Shown piece after piece: positions 8,792 through 17,116 of a DNA stretch of 33,464 nt; position 1 is the first letter of the stretch; each line of letters begins with the position of its first letter. The stretch covers positions 12,343 to 45,806 of the forward strand of contig PKXS01000124.1 of NCBI GenBank assembly GCA_003132425.1. The letters run 5' to 3'. The position numbers and the translations under genes were made by a program. Source of the stretch: Gammaproteobacteria bacterium. GTDB taxonomy: Bacteria > Pseudomonadota > Gammaproteobacteria > Steroidobacterales > Steroidobacteraceae. The notes below the pieces were generated by a model. The model was not told the origin of the DNA. It saw only the letters and a list, made by a program, of their open reading frames with translations, and ran no database searches.

Positions 8792-9150
8792 GCGTCGCTC
8801 GGCAGGGCACTTTTGGCGCAACACGAATATGTCCGCACTGCAAGGCGACCGTTCTACAAAGCGCCAATATCTGCCCTGGCTGCCAGCACCATCTGCGCTT
8901 CAATGCCGGGAACGCGGAGCCGCAGACCGCGGGGTTGCCGGCAATGCGCATCGAGGGCTCGATTCACTATCCGAGTCCCGACGAGCAATGCGAGTACAGC
9001 GTCGTCATATCGATTACCAATGAAAAAGGCGAAAAAATCGCGCGTCAAGTGATCGGCGTGGGCGCGCTTCATCCCGGCGAGCGGCACAACTACAGCTTTT
9101 CGATCGACATGATGCCGCTGCGCGGCGGCGCGGATCGCAAGAAAGGTTGA
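8788..9150 (+). CDS. Zinc-ribbon protein coupled to bactofilin
   Basis: A 120-residue protein of unknown role. Residues 15-33 hold CPHC and CPGC separated by 11 residues, a four-cysteine zinc ribbon. After it, residues 54-110 (MRIEGSIHYPSPDEQCEYSV onward) look like a small beta domain, with GVGALHPGERHNYSFSI. No signal peptide or membrane segment. It begins at ATG 8788 inside the bactofilin stop, so the two are very likely translated together and may work together at the cytoskeletal filament. The ending TGA abuts the folE stop with no gap. I recognise no named family beyond the zinc ribbon. Confidence 0.8.
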   Translation: MSVARQGTFGATRICPHCKATVLQSANICPGCQHHLRFNAGNAEPQTAGLPAMRIEGSIHYPSPDEQCEYSVVISITNEKGEKIARQVIGVGALHPGERHNYSFSIDMMPLRGGADRKKG

Positions 9151-9774
9151 TCAGGGTTTAGCGCTTCCCTCGATGTCGATGAAGCGTAGAAACTCCGCGC
9201 GCGTACTGGCGTCCGCGCGGAAAGTGCCCAGCATTTTGCTGGTGATCATCGACACGCCGCGCTTGTGCACACCGCGCGTCGTCATGCACTGATGCACCGC
9301 GTCGATCACCACCCCGACGCCGCGGGGTTTGAGCACGTCGTCGATGCAGGCGGCGATTTGCGCCGTGAGCTTCTCTTGCACTTGGAAGCGGCGCGCGAAG
9401 CCGTCGACCACGCGGGCCAGCTTGCTGATTCCGACCACGCGGTCGGTGGGTAGGTAGCCGACATGTGCCCGGCCGATAATCGGCGCCATGTGATGTTCGC
9501 AAAACGATTCGAACGCGATATCGCGCAGCACGACCATTTCGTCATAGCCTTCGACTTCCTCGAACGTTCGGCGCAAATATTCGCTCGGATCGATCGAATA
9601 TCCGGAGAACCAGTCGCGGTAGGCGTTGACCACGCGTTTGGGAGTCTCGCACAGGCCTTCGCGATGCGGATCGTCACCGGCCCACCGCAGCAGCGTCTTG
9701 ACGGCCGCTTCCGCGGCGGTGCGGGTTATTGGATGTTTCGTTCTCTTGGCCACATTATTCCCCAGGCTCGTCAT
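9151..9774 (-). CDS. folE: GTP cyclohydrolase I
   Basis: Converts GTP to 7,8-dihydroneopterin triphosphate, first step of folate (and queuosine or pterin) synthesis, in the cytosol. It has 207 residues. Zinc ligands C92 and H95 and the catalytic His H94 are in [12 protein letters not shown]; the third ligand C163 is in [19 protein letters not shown] and [17 protein letters not shown] are standard. The motif has CMTT where CMTM is usual. ATG at 9774 is the longest start; GTG at 9751-9753, preceded by GGGGA, is a plausible shorter start removing seven residues. It is convergent with the zinc-ribbon gene. Confidence 0.95.
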   Translation of the reverse strand: MTSLGNNVAKRTKHPITRTAAEAAVKTLLRWAGDDPHREGLCETPKRVVNAYRDWFSGYSIDPSEYLRRTFEEVEGYDEMVVLRDIAFESFCEHHMAPIIGRAHVGYLPTDRVVGISKLARVVDGFARRFQVQEKLTAQIAACIDDVLKPRGVGVVIDAVHQCMTTRGVHKRGVSMITSKMLGTFRADASTRAEFLRFIDIEGSAKP

Positions 9775-9794
9775 ACGATATCACTTTGTCGCTC

Positions 9795-9826
9795 CGGGCA
9801 GGCTGAGGCTTCGGGCAGACTGAGGC
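9795..9826 (+). repeat. Pair of 15-bp direct repeats upstream of folE and the M20 gene
   Basis: CGGGCAGGCTGAGGC (9795-9809) is repeated as CGGGCAGACTGAGGC (9812-9826), one mismatch, with starts 17 bases apart. It lies in the divergent folE/M20 spacer. It may be a chance duplication or a tandem binding site. Confidence 0.5.
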
Positions 9827-9880
9827 GGCCTTGCATAAGTTACAATCTGACGCCGTTGGGCTTAACTCAGAGATTCAAGC

Positions 9881-11329
9881 TTGAAGTATCGCGCCCGTTT
9901 ACCGATTGCCGCCGCCGCGTGCGCACTGTGCGTTCAATCCGCCTGGCCGGCCGCGCCGCAGGTCGATGCAATCACCCGCCAAACGGCGCATGACATCTTC
10001 AAGCAATTGATCGAGATCAACACCACCGATTCTATCGGAAGCACCACGGTCGCTGCGCAGGCAATGGCGCAACGGCTGCTCGATGCGGGATTTCCGAAAG
10101 CCGATGTCGCGGTCGTCGGGCCGAACGACCGTAAGGGAAATATGGTCGCCCGTTATCGGGGCAGGGCAGGTAGCAAGCTTAAGCCCATTCTGATCATCGG
10201 ACATATCGACGTCGTCGAAGCGCGGCGCGAGGATTGGACGACCGACCCGTTCCGTCTCGTCGAGCAGGACGGATACTTTTACGGTCGCGGCACCCTGGAT
10301 ATGAAGTCGAGCGACGCCGTCGCGGTCAGCGATTTCATTCGCCTGAAAAGGGAAGGGTTCGTTCCGGATCGGGACATCATTCTTGCGCTTACCGCGGACG
10401 AGGAGGGCGGCAAGTCGAACGGTGTGGATTGGCTGCTGAAGAATCACCGGGATCTCATCGACGCCGAATACGCGCTCAATCCGGATGCCGGCATCGGCGG
10501 GGTCAGCACGGATCACGGCAAGCCCTTGGCGGTGGAGTTCGAGGCGACCGAGAAGCTCTATGCGGATTACCAGGTGCTCGCGACCAATCCGGGCGGACAT
10601 AGCTCCTTGCCGAGACCCGACAATGCGATCTATCAGGTGGCGGACGCGTTGGCGCGGCTCGAGAAATCGCCTTTTCCGTTCGCGCTGAATGCGGTGACGC
10701 GCGAATACTTTGCACAGATGGCGATGATAGAGACGGGGCAGAGAGCCGCCGATGTTCGCGCGATCTTGGCGACGCCGCCCGATCCGGCGGCAATTCAACG
10801 TTTGTCGCAGGATGCGATTTATAACTCGACCATGCGCACGACCTGCGTGGCGACCATGATGAGCGCCGGCCAAGCGCCCAACGCGCTGCCGCAGCGCGCG
10901 GCCGCGAACGTCAATTGCCGCATATTTCCCGGCCATTCCCAGGAAGAAATTCGCTTGAGTTTGGTGAAATTGTTCGACGATCCGCGCCTCACGGTCCGTT
11001 ACCAGAGCGACAGCGGCGAGCTGTCGGATCACGGCTCGGACCGCATGGCAATGACGCCGCCGCCGCCGCGCCCCGACGTGTTGGGGTCGCTGCGCAGAAT
11101 CGCCGCTCAACTGTGGCCTGGTACGCCGGTGATTCCCATCATGGCGACCGTTGCTTCCGACAGCATGTACACCATGACGGCGGGGATACCAACCTACGGG
11201 GTCAGCGGCCTTGCGGTGGACCGCGACGACATTCGGATGCACGGCAAGGACGAACGGATCAAGGTCGATTCGTACTACACGGACGTCGAATTTTATTATC
11301 TGTATCTGAAGGCGCTGACGACGCACTAG
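9881..11329 (+). CDS. Exported M20-family metallopeptidase
   Basis: A 482-residue zinc-dependent amidohydrolase or peptidase of the ArgE/DapE/CPG2 group. An N-terminal signal peptide (residues about 1-24, ALCVQSAWPAA) sends it to the periplasm. Metal and catalytic residues: H108 and D110 in IIGHIDVVE; D140 in GRGTLDMKSS; E174/E175 in TADEEGG; and a C-terminal His in IRMHGKDERI. Where many relatives have an NEGG loop this one has NPDAG (D202). Start is a TTG at 9881, only weakly supported by GAGA upstream; no ATG gives the full signal peptide. The spacer to the divergent folE is 106 bases. The substrate is probably a peptide or acyl-amino acid, not further resolved. Confidence 0.88.
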   Translation: MKYRARLPIAAAACALCVQSAWPAAPQVDAITRQTAHDIFKQLIEINTTDSIGSTTVAAQAMAQRLLDAGFPKADVAVVGPNDRKGNMVARYRGRAGSKLKPILIIGHIDVVEARREDWTTDPFRLVEQDGYFYGRGTLDMKSSDAVAVSDFIRLKREGFVPDRDIILALTADEEGGKSNGVDWLLKNHRDLIDAEYALNPDAGIGGVSTDHGKPLAVEFEATEKLYADYQVLATNPGGHSSLPRPDNAIYQVADALARLEKSPFPFALNAVTREYFAQMAMIETGQRAADVRAILATPPDPAAIQRLSQDAIYNSTMRTTCVATMMSAGQAPNALPQRAAANVNCRIFPGHSQEEIRLSLVKLFDDPRLTVRYQSDSGELSDHGSDRMAMTPPPPRPDVLGSLRRIAAQLWPGTPVIPIMATVASDSMYTMTAGIPTYGVSGLAVDRDDIRMHGKDERIKVDSYYTDVEFYYLYLKALTTH

Positions 11330-11387
11330 AGAATGCATCCGCCGATTCACAAACCGATGTCCCTGTCGCCAGGGAGGGCAATCGATC

Positions 11388-11882
11388 ATGACAAATACAT
11401 TCTACGCAGGCATTCTGGGAGGATTGATCGGCGGGATCGTTGCGGCATCTCTTCTCATTCATTTGGACCGGAGCCGTACCATACCGTCACGGGCGCCTAC
11501 CGTGGCGATGCGCTCGCAGGACGTGGTGTCTGCGAGCAGGATCCGGCTCATGGACGCCGGCGGCAAGGTTCGCGCGGAGCTTACGATGTCCGCGGACAAC
11601 AGCCCTGCGCTTTTCTTCTACGATAGTGCGGGAAGAAACCGGATGGTGATGGGGCTATATTCACCCGCCGAGGGCGAAGCGCCATCCGTCGTCCTGAACG
11701 ATGCCGAAAAACGCGCGGCCGGCATATTTCGGCTGTTTGGCTCCCGCGATACTCCGGTGATCGTGCTGAAAAACCAGGGCCGTGATCGATCGGTCTACGG
11801 CCTCAACCCGACCTCGATGGATCCATTTCTCGCAAACTATGCCGGCGACGGAAAAAAGAGCGATGTATTCGGCAGCTACTAG
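11388..11882 (+). CDS. Membrane-anchored protein with Dxx-G-x-R repeats
   Basis: A 164-residue protein not assigned to a family. A single transmembrane segment (about 4-24, YAGILGGLIGGIVAASLLI) anchors it, with the rest probably periplasmic. The soluble part has at least three spaced copies of a strand-turn-strand unit: RLMDAGGKVRAEL (about 53-65), FFYDSAGRNRMVMGL (about 76-90) and VVLNDAEKRAAGIF (about 100-113). A later, poorer copy is VLKNQGRDRSVYGL. This suggests a small repetitive beta structure. GGAGGG upstream gives a good ribosome site. The next gene starts inside its 3' end, so the two are coupled. Confidence 0.65.
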   Translation: MTNTFYAGILGGLIGGIVAASLLIHLDRSRTIPSRAPTVAMRSQDVVSASRIRLMDAGGKVRAELTMSADNSPALFFYDSAGRNRMVMGLYSPAEGEAPSVVLNDAEKRAAGIFRLFGSRDTPVIVLKNQGRDRSVYGLNPTSMDPFLANYAGDGKKSDVFGSY

Positions 11883-13299
11883 AAGGCAACGGGGACTGAT
11901 TCTCGCGTGCGCCGCGTTGGCCGCTGTTGCCGGCGGCTGGCTCCTCTGGCGGCACCATGAAAAGCCGCATCGTCCCCAGTACGTGCTGATCAACGAGACC
12001 GGACAGCATGCCTACGATCTGGCGTTCAGGATGAGCCTCAAGCTCGCCGAGAAGAAGTCCGGCATCGAAAACGCGCTGGTTCTGCTTGCGTCGCTGCCGC
12101 CATCCAAGACCATAGAGCAAACGGCGACCGAGCTGTTCACACGGCTGCAGATCGGTGCGCGGCGCAATGGGCGCGGCATCCTGTACTTGTACAGCGCCAA
12201 GGAAAATCTTCTGAAGATCGAAGTGTCGTACGCGCTCGAAGGCGACATTCCGGATATCTACTGCCGCCGCCTCGAGGACGCGGCAAAGACGTACATGCTA
12301 TCGGAGGTACCCCAGGATTTCATTTCCGAGCTCATCATCACTACTAATCTGCGCGGCATGGGCGAGACCCGCGCCGCCAACCCGCCGTCGCCGCCCAAGT
12401 GGGTCAACAGCGACTTCCTTTCGGGCGGAGGGGGAGCGCTCGTGCACGGCTACAGCAAGACGCTGGCCGACTATGAGCGCGCCATCCTCAATCTACCGGA
12501 GGCGGAGTTGAAGGAGTTCTTGCCGGCGCCGGATGCCGGCGTGACGGTGGATCGCTACCTCGCGTCCCTCGCAGCGGGCATCGGCGATCCGCGCCTCCCG
12601 CTTCTAACGCAGGGTAGCCAGTTGTTTCGCGCCGTCGTACCCCGTGACGAGGCGCAGCAGCAAAGGATTGCTGAGTTCTTCCGGGCTGCCGCTCCCTATC
12701 GATTGATATTCACCGGCAATCTTGCCCTGGCGGTTCCGCAGCCCGGTCATTCGAATCTGCCGCTCGTGCTTCGCCGCGGAACCGACAATCTGTGGTACGT
12801 GGACGAGGCGAAGGCTTGGACGTACTTTCACCGCTTCGAGGACAGCGTCAACTTCTTCGTGAAGTACTCCGACAATCCGTTCCTTCGTGAATTGCGTGCG
12901 CTGAACATGCCCAATATGGACGGCGCAATTTACGGCGCGCACGTCGGCACGCCTGCTTTGCTCGCATACCCATATTCATTCGCCGCAGCCGTGCAGAGGC
13001 AGGAAGACAAGATCCGCGAGGCCCCGCGCGATGCCGCGAACCATGCGGCGCTGGGCGATCTTTACCTGTTCGAATCGAATTGGCTGTCGAAGGCGATTGC
13101 ATCGTATGAGGAGGCATCCGCTCTCGCTCCCGAGGATCTGGCGTACCGATGGCGGCTCATGGATCTGTACCTGAACGCCTCGCAAGCGGACAAAATGCTG
13201 GCAGAGATGAAATACCTGGCGGAGCATTTGCCGGCCGATCGGCAAACGCAGGATTGGTATCGGTACTACAAGAAAGAGTATGACTTCGGCCGGGATTGA
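11863..13299 (+). CDS. TPM-domain membrane protein with TPR-like C-terminus
   Basis: A 478-residue protein with one N-terminal membrane segment (about 11-29, LILACAALAAVAGGWLLW). The rest is likely periplasmic. Residues about 40-165 form a TPM domain (IENALVLLASLPP, GRGILYLYSAKENLLKIEVSYALEG). The TPM domain occurs in the YgcG and MOLO-1 groups, which act in membrane maintenance. A central region follows, then a C-terminal TPR-like pair (AANHAALGDLYLFESNW, AIASYEEASALAPEDLAYRW). ATG at 11863 overlaps the previous gene by 20 bases. The open frame extends back to 11782, but the overlap start with GAAAAAAGAG upstream fits the membrane anchor better. Confidence 0.72.
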   Translation: MYSAATRRQRGLILACAALAAVAGGWLLWRHHEKPHRPQYVLINETGQHAYDLAFRMSLKLAEKKSGIENALVLLASLPPSKTIEQTATELFTRLQIGARRNGRGILYLYSAKENLLKIEVSYALEGDIPDIYCRRLEDAAKTYMLSEVPQDFISELIITTNLRGMGETRAANPPSPPKWVNSDFLSGGGGALVHGYSKTLADYERAILNLPEAELKEFLPAPDAGVTVDRYLASLAAGIGDPRLPLLTQGSQLFRAVVPRDEAQQQRIAEFFRAAAPYRLIFTGNLALAVPQPGHSNLPLVLRRGTDNLWYVDEAKAWTYFHRFEDSVNFFVKYSDNPFLRELRALNMPNMDGAIYGAHVGTPALLAYPYSFAAAVQRQEDKIREAPRDAANHAALGDLYLFESNWLSKAIASYEEASALAPEDLAYRWRLMDLYLNASQADKMLAEMKYLAEHLPADRQTQDWYRYYKKEYDFGRD

Positions 13300-13307
13300 T
13301 CGCGGCG

Positions 13308-14081
13308 CTACCCTGCGACGAGGATCCGGTAGCCGAGATCCAACGTCGGTAAACTCAATACTCTCCCGTAGCGACGGTGCCAGTCGCCGGCTCTGAGATC
13401 CTGCCGAAGACGCTCAAGGCCTGAGGATATGTCTCCGAGTTTCGAAAACGTCGATATCGCGGATCGAACTCCATGACTCAAATACGCCTCCGGGCGACGC
13501 CAATACGCCCCCAGAAATCCATCGCTGCAGTCATGCGGGACCGGCAATTCCGACACGGTCGTTTCGCCAAGCACACGGCCGATCTGCGGCAGCGTTGGGA
13601 AGACCTGCCGGTCACACTGCAGGGTGTCCGGGAAGTAGTCCGTCAGCCAAAATCCAGGTGTTGAAGGATCCCAGGTTACGATAACGATCCGGCCGCGGGC
13701 CACGCGCCGGAGCTCTTGCAAACCTCTTTGCCAATCCGGCCAGTGATGGATGGTGAGGATGGCCAAGGATGCATCGAAAGCCGCGCCGCGAAACGGCAAA
13801 GCCATTGCCGTTGCCTGAATAGCCGGCGCTGCGTCGTGCGCGCGCTGGCGAATCATCACAATAGAGGGCTCGACCGCTATAACGAGTCTGTCGGACGGCT
13901 CATATGAGCCGGTTCCAGCGCCCACATTCACTACTGTGCGGGCATTGCCCAGACTGCGAACGATATCATCGCGGATTCGAGGATCCGGCCGCCGATGGTG
14001 ACGATAGTCTTGCCCAATGCTGTCGTAGAGCGCGACCACGTGCGGATTAGATGACCCGCCGAGCAGCTGCCGTCGCGGCAT
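13308..14081 (-). CDS. Class I SAM-dependent methyltransferase
   Basis: A 257-residue methyltransferase. Motif I is VVNVGAGTGSY (50-60), with the acidic residue of motif II at E71 in IAVEPS. Other landmarks are ATAMALPFRGAAFDASLAIL and the following TIHHW, typical of UbiE/COQ5-like enzymes. The substrate cannot be named. Its start overlaps the cupin gene by 35 bases, so translation is probably coupled, with cupin first. It is convergent with the TPM gene, 8 bases between stops. Confidence 0.82.
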   Translation of the reverse strand: MPRRQLLGGSSNPHVVALYDSIGQDYRHHRRPDPRIRDDIVRSLGNARTVVNVGAGTGSYEPSDRLVIAVEPSIVMIRQRAHDAAPAIQATAMALPFRGAAFDASLAILTIHHWPDWQRGLQELRRVARGRIVIVTWDPSTPGFWLTDYFPDTLQCDRQVFPTLPQIGRVLGETTVSELPVPHDCSDGFLGAYWRRPEAYLSHGVRSAISTFSKLGDISSGLERLRQDLRAGDWHRRYGRVLSLPTLDLGYRILVAG

Positions 14082-14397
14082 TTCCGGTATTTGGCGTTCC
14101 TTGGGGCTCTATTAGAAGAACATGCGCTTCATCTTCCGCGACCGGGCAATGTTCAACCCCCTTGGGGACCACAAAAATTTCACCGGGACCAAGCATGACC
14201 ACTCCGTCTCGAAGTCGAATGCTCATGCGCCCGCTGAGGACAAGGAAAAAGTCGTCCGTATCCTCATGCTTGTGCCAAACAAACTCGCCCTTCACTTTGA
14301 CTACCAGCAGGTCATGTCCATTGAATTGGCCGACGACGCGGGGTTGCCAGTGCTCTGCAAACGTCGACAGCTTGTCGGCTAGATTTATGGCTTTCAT
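14047..14397 (-). CDS. Cupin-domain protein
   Basis: A 116-residue single-domain cupin, likely a small metal-binding dioxygenase-like or sensory protein. Cupin motif 1 appears as GEFVWHKHEDTDDFFLVLSG (H42 and H44), with Asp at the usual Glu position. Motif 2 is GEIFVVPKGVEH (H83). The C-terminal tail, AATAAARRVI, is low complexity and overlaps the methyltransferase reading frame. The minus-strand hexamer TATAAT at 14436-14441 upstream could be its -10 box. Substrate unknown. Confidence 0.8.
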   Translation of the reverse strand: MKAINLADKLSTFAEHWQPRVVGQFNGHDLLVVKVKGEFVWHKHEDTDDFFLVLSGRMSIRLRDGVVMLGPGEIFVVPKGVEHCPVAEDEAHVLLIEPQGTPNTGNAATAAARRVI

Positions 14398-14435
14398 CGA
14401 TAGGGGGCCTGCGAGGCGAGACCGCGATCGGGTAA

Positions 14436-14441
14436 ATTATA
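14436..14441 (-). promoter_or_regulatory. Possible -10 box of the cupin-methyltransferase pair
   Basis: Reads TATAAT on the minus strand, a perfect hexamer, 38 bases before the cupin ATG. I see no convincing -35 element at 16-18 bases upstream, so this is a weak call. Confidence 0.3.
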
Positions 14442-14518
14442 GCGCCCAAGTACGCTACACAGCCGCTACTCAATGCCATAATAGAACAGTTGGATAGCAC
14501 GTAGCCGAGGCGTCACGC

Positions 14519-14770
14519 ATGGTTAAGGAACATCGCTATTGGTTTCCCGCCAAGCGATACGGTTGGGGTTGGGGCCCGCCCAACTCCTGGCAGGGATGGG
14601 CGGTCCTGTTGTCTTGGTTGGCCACGATTCTCGTTGCAACGCCGCTATTGAGGCGCGCTCACCCTGCTGCAGGGTGGATCTTTCTGATTGCCATGCTCGG
14701 TTTCCTATTATTGATCTGTTACGTAAAGGGTGAGCCGGCGGCTTGGCGCTGGGGCGGCCCCAAGAAATGA
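14519..14770 (+). CDS. Small two-helix membrane protein
   Basis: An 83-residue protein with two predicted transmembrane segments, about 26-43 (WAVLLSWLATILVATPLL) and 52-68 (WIFLIAMLGFLLLICYV). The N-terminus is aromatic and basic (YWFPAKRYGWGWGPPNSW), and the tail is short and basic (RWGGPKK). It resembles small membrane proteins of unknown function seen in many proteobacteria. Its TGA overlaps the ATG of the pirin gene (ATGA at 14767-14770). Confidence 0.75.
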   Translation: MVKEHRYWFPAKRYGWGWGPPNSWQGWAVLLSWLATILVATPLLRRAHPAAGWIFLIAMLGFLLLICYVKGEPAAWRWGGPKK

Positions 14771-15633
14771 CGGTCCGCCAGATAATCGAGGCGCGCCCGC
14801 GCGACTTGGGCGGTTTTGCCGTGCGGCGTGTGTTGCCCTACGAGGGCGGGCACATGGTTGGTCCGTTTATTTTTTTTGACCACTTGGGGCCGACGGAATT
14901 TATGCCGGGTCACGGTATCGACGTCAGGCCTCATCCGCACATCGCGCTCGCTACGGTCACGTATCTTTTTTCCGGCGCGTTGGAGCATCGAGACAGTCTC
15001 GGTTCGGTGCGGGAAATCCGCCCGGGCGATGTCAATTGGATGACAGCCGGGCGCGGCATAGTGCATTCCGAGCGAACTCCCCGGGCGCCGCGCGCCGCGG
15101 GTGCGCACATCGAGGGCATTCAGAGTTGGGTCGCCTTACCCGACGGGGAAGAGGATGTCGAGCCGAGCTTCACGCACCATCCGGCAGCCGACTTGCCGCG
15201 ATTCACCGCGGACGGAATCGATCTAACGGTCATCGCTGGACAGGCCTTTGGGCGGCGTTCGCCGGTCGTCACGCGTTGGCCGACCTTGTACGTGGATGCG
15301 CAGATTCCATCGGGTGCAACGCTCGAAGTTCCCGCAGAGCACACCGAGCGGGCGGTGTACGTCGTACGGGGCGCCCTCGCCATCGCGGATAGCGCGGTGA
15401 CCGAGGGTCAACTGGCGATCATCGAGCCATCGGCCAAGCTTGCCTTGCGGGCCACCGGCGATGCGCGGGCGATGTTGCTGGGCGGCGCGCGATTCGCGAC
15501 GCCGCGTCATATCTGGTGGAATTTCGTCGCTTCCTCGCAGGAGCGTATCGATCGCGCGAAACAACGCTGGGAGAAACAACAGTTTCCGGCTGTGCCCGGC
15601 GAAACGGAATTCATTCCGCTGCCGCTGCACTAG
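14767..15633 (+). CDS. Pirin-family protein
   Basis: A 288-residue bicupin. Pirins bind iron, and some, such as E. coli YhhW, act as quercetin dioxygenases; others bind transcription factors. The N-terminal metal motif is RPHPHIALATVTYLFSG with H56 and H58, completed by H100 and E102 in MTAGRGIVHSE. The second cupin covers about 170-260 (YVDAQIPSGATLEVP, RAVYVVRGALAI). ATG at 14767 is inside the previous stop codon; the open frame reaches 14743 but the overlap start matches the family N-terminus. Coupling to the small membrane protein is likely. Confidence 0.88.
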   Translation: MTVRQIIEARPRDLGGFAVRRVLPYEGGHMVGPFIFFDHLGPTEFMPGHGIDVRPHPHIALATVTYLFSGALEHRDSLGSVREIRPGDVNWMTAGRGIVHSERTPRAPRAAGAHIEGIQSWVALPDGEEDVEPSFTHHPAADLPRFTADGIDLTVIAGQAFGRRSPVVTRWPTLYVDAQIPSGATLEVPAEHTERAVYVVRGALAIADSAVTEGQLAIIEPSAKLALRATGDARAMLLGGARFATPRHIWWNFVASSQERIDRAKQRWEKQQFPAVPGETEFIPLPLH

Positions 15634-15634
15634 C

Positions 15635-16597
15635 ATGCGAATTGCGGCGATGATGATCGTTGCGGCTGCCTTGCTCGCCGATTGCCTGGCACCGATCCCG
15701 TGCCGCGCCGGCGATGACTCGCCGCAAGTCCTGGACGAAGTCGTGGTAACCGGGGAGCGCGCCGGCCCTGGGCTGTGGCACGTGCATCGCGGCGCCGCGC
15801 AATTGTGGATCATGGGCACCGTGACGCCGCTGCCGAAGAACATGACCTGGCGCTCAAAACAGCTCGAGCAAGTGTTGGACGGCGCGAATCAAGTGCTGGT
15901 GCGCAAGCCATTCGAGATCGGTATTGCGCGAGCGCTGTGGTTGCTGATCACCCAGCGAGATTTGTTGATGGTCGGCGGCGGCAAGAGGCTCAAGGATGTA
16001 TTGCCGCTCGACTTGCACGCTCGCTTCGCCGCGCAAAGAGCCAAATTCACCAAAGATGCCGATAAATGGGAGCACTATCGCCCCATCATCGCCACGTTAT
16101 TCCTCCAGGAAGCGGCACTGCGCCGGGTGGGTCTGTCGACGCGCTTGGAGCTCGGCAAGGAGGTGCGGGATTTGGCGCATAAGCACCACGTCCGCATCGA
16201 GGAGATCAAGATCGCCGGCATTCATGATTTCCTGGACGCGCTGAAGACCATGCCGCCGGCGACCGAGAACAAATGCGTGGCCGCGGGGCTGGCCACGATT
16301 GAAAGCGGCCTGCCGCGACTTGTCGATCGGGCGAGCGCCTGGGCGACCGGGAATGTCGAACGCATGCAGAATTTACCGGAACCTGCGGAAGTCGGCGCGT
16401 GCCGTGCCGCCGTCAGCGCTGATGCCGGCGCCGGCGATCTGCTCGCACTCATGCGCCGCACATGGGTCACCAGCATGGAGAAATATCTGCAAAGCGGCGG
16501 GGTAACGCTGGCAGTCGTCGACATGGATATGTTGCTGGAACGCGGCGGCATCCTCGACGCGCTGCGCGCTCAGGGCTACGAAGTCGACGCACCGTAA
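15635..16597 (+). CDS. TraB/GumN-like exported protein
   Basis: A 320-residue protein with a signal peptide (about 1-25, AAMMIVAAALLADCLAPIPCRA). The mature domain begins LWHVHRGAAQLWIMGTVTPLPKNMTWRS-like, the TraB/PrgY/GumN pattern. A conserved His (GxxH) near that strand in many members is replaced here by GTVTPLP. The C-terminus has LAVVDMDMLLERGGILDALRAQGY, the usual end of the fold. The start ATG lies one base after the pirin stop. The family is likely proteolytic or lipid-linked, but function is unsettled. Confidence 0.75.
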   Translation: MRIAAMMIVAAALLADCLAPIPCRAGDDSPQVLDEVVVTGERAGPGLWHVHRGAAQLWIMGTVTPLPKNMTWRSKQLEQVLDGANQVLVRKPFEIGIARALWLLITQRDLLMVGGGKRLKDVLPLDLHARFAAQRAKFTKDADKWEHYRPIIATLFLQEAALRRVGLSTRLELGKEVRDLAHKHHVRIEEIKIAGIHDFLDALKTMPPATENKCVAAGLATIESGLPRLVDRASAWATGNVERMQNLPEPAEVGACRAAVSADAGAGDLLALMRRTWVTSMEKYLQSGGVTLAVVDMDMLLERGGILDALRAQGYEVDAP

Positions 16598-16668
16598 GTG
16601 CTGGGGATGCGCCGATCGAGAGTTGCCACCACCCATGGCGTGGTGCATTGTGAGAAACACTTAATTCC

Positions 16669-16674
16669 AGGAGA
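16669..16674 (+). promoter_or_regulatory. Ribosome binding site of the OsmC-like gene
   Basis: AGGAGA sits four bases before the ATG at 16679 and fixes that start. The longer open frame back to 16598 has no such signal. Confidence 0.65.
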
Positions 16675-16678
16675 TCTC

Positions 16679-17116
16679 ATGAGCGACAAGACCGCGAGCG
16701 TGCACTGGGAAGGCCGGGGCAAGAAAGGCGTCGGTAAGATAAGCACCCAAACCGATGCCTTGAAGTCGTATCCCTACGGATACGGAAGCCGATTTGAGGA
16801 CGATCGGCGCGGCACCAATCCCGAGGAGCTATTGGCCGCGGCCCATGCCGCATGCTTTACCATGGCGTTTTCCTTTGCCTGCGATGCCGCGGGCTTTGCC
16901 ACTACCGCCGTCGACACGCAGGCCAGCGTGCGATTGGTGATGAAGGGCGGCGGATTCCTGATCGAGCACATCGACTTGCGGCTGGAGGCAAACGTTCCCG
17001 GCATCGACGAGGCCGCGTTTCAGAAGATCGCCGCGGGTGCAAAGAAGGATTGTCCTCTGTCAAAGGCCTTGGCCGCCGTGCCGGAGATTTCGCTCAGTGC
17101 GGTGTTGCGAAAATAG
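16679..17116 (+). CDS. OsmC-family peroxiredoxin
   Basis: A 145-residue thiol peroxidase of the OsmC group, which reduces organic hydroperoxides in the cytosol. The two active cysteines are C59 in HAACFTMAFSFAC and C125 in KKDCPLSKAL. The N-terminal HWEGRGKKGVGKIST and GTNPEELLAAAHAACF are family signatures. Start is ATG 16679 with AGGAGA upstream. It ends flush against the convergent DUF1648-like gene. Regulation is not evident from sequence. Confidence 0.92.
   Translation: MSDKTASVHWEGRGKKGVGKISTQTDALKSYPYGYGSRFEDDRRGTNPEELLAAAHAACFTMAFSFACDAAGFATTAVDTQASVRLVMKGGGFLIEHIDLRLEANVPGIDEAAFQKIAAGAKKDCPLSKALAAVPEISLSAVLRK

Noticed and set aside
8275-9150. 291-codon frame reading as one longer protein
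   Set aside because: Its first half is the wrong frame of bactofilin. Only the part from ATG 8788 is real, with a clear zinc ribbon and an ATGA overlap start.
9899-11389. 496-codon open frame on the minus strand
   Set aside because: It lies antisense to the M20 peptidase with complete catalytic motifs. The translation is Arg/His-rich and lacks any fold-like pattern, as expected for the complement of GC-rich coding DNA.
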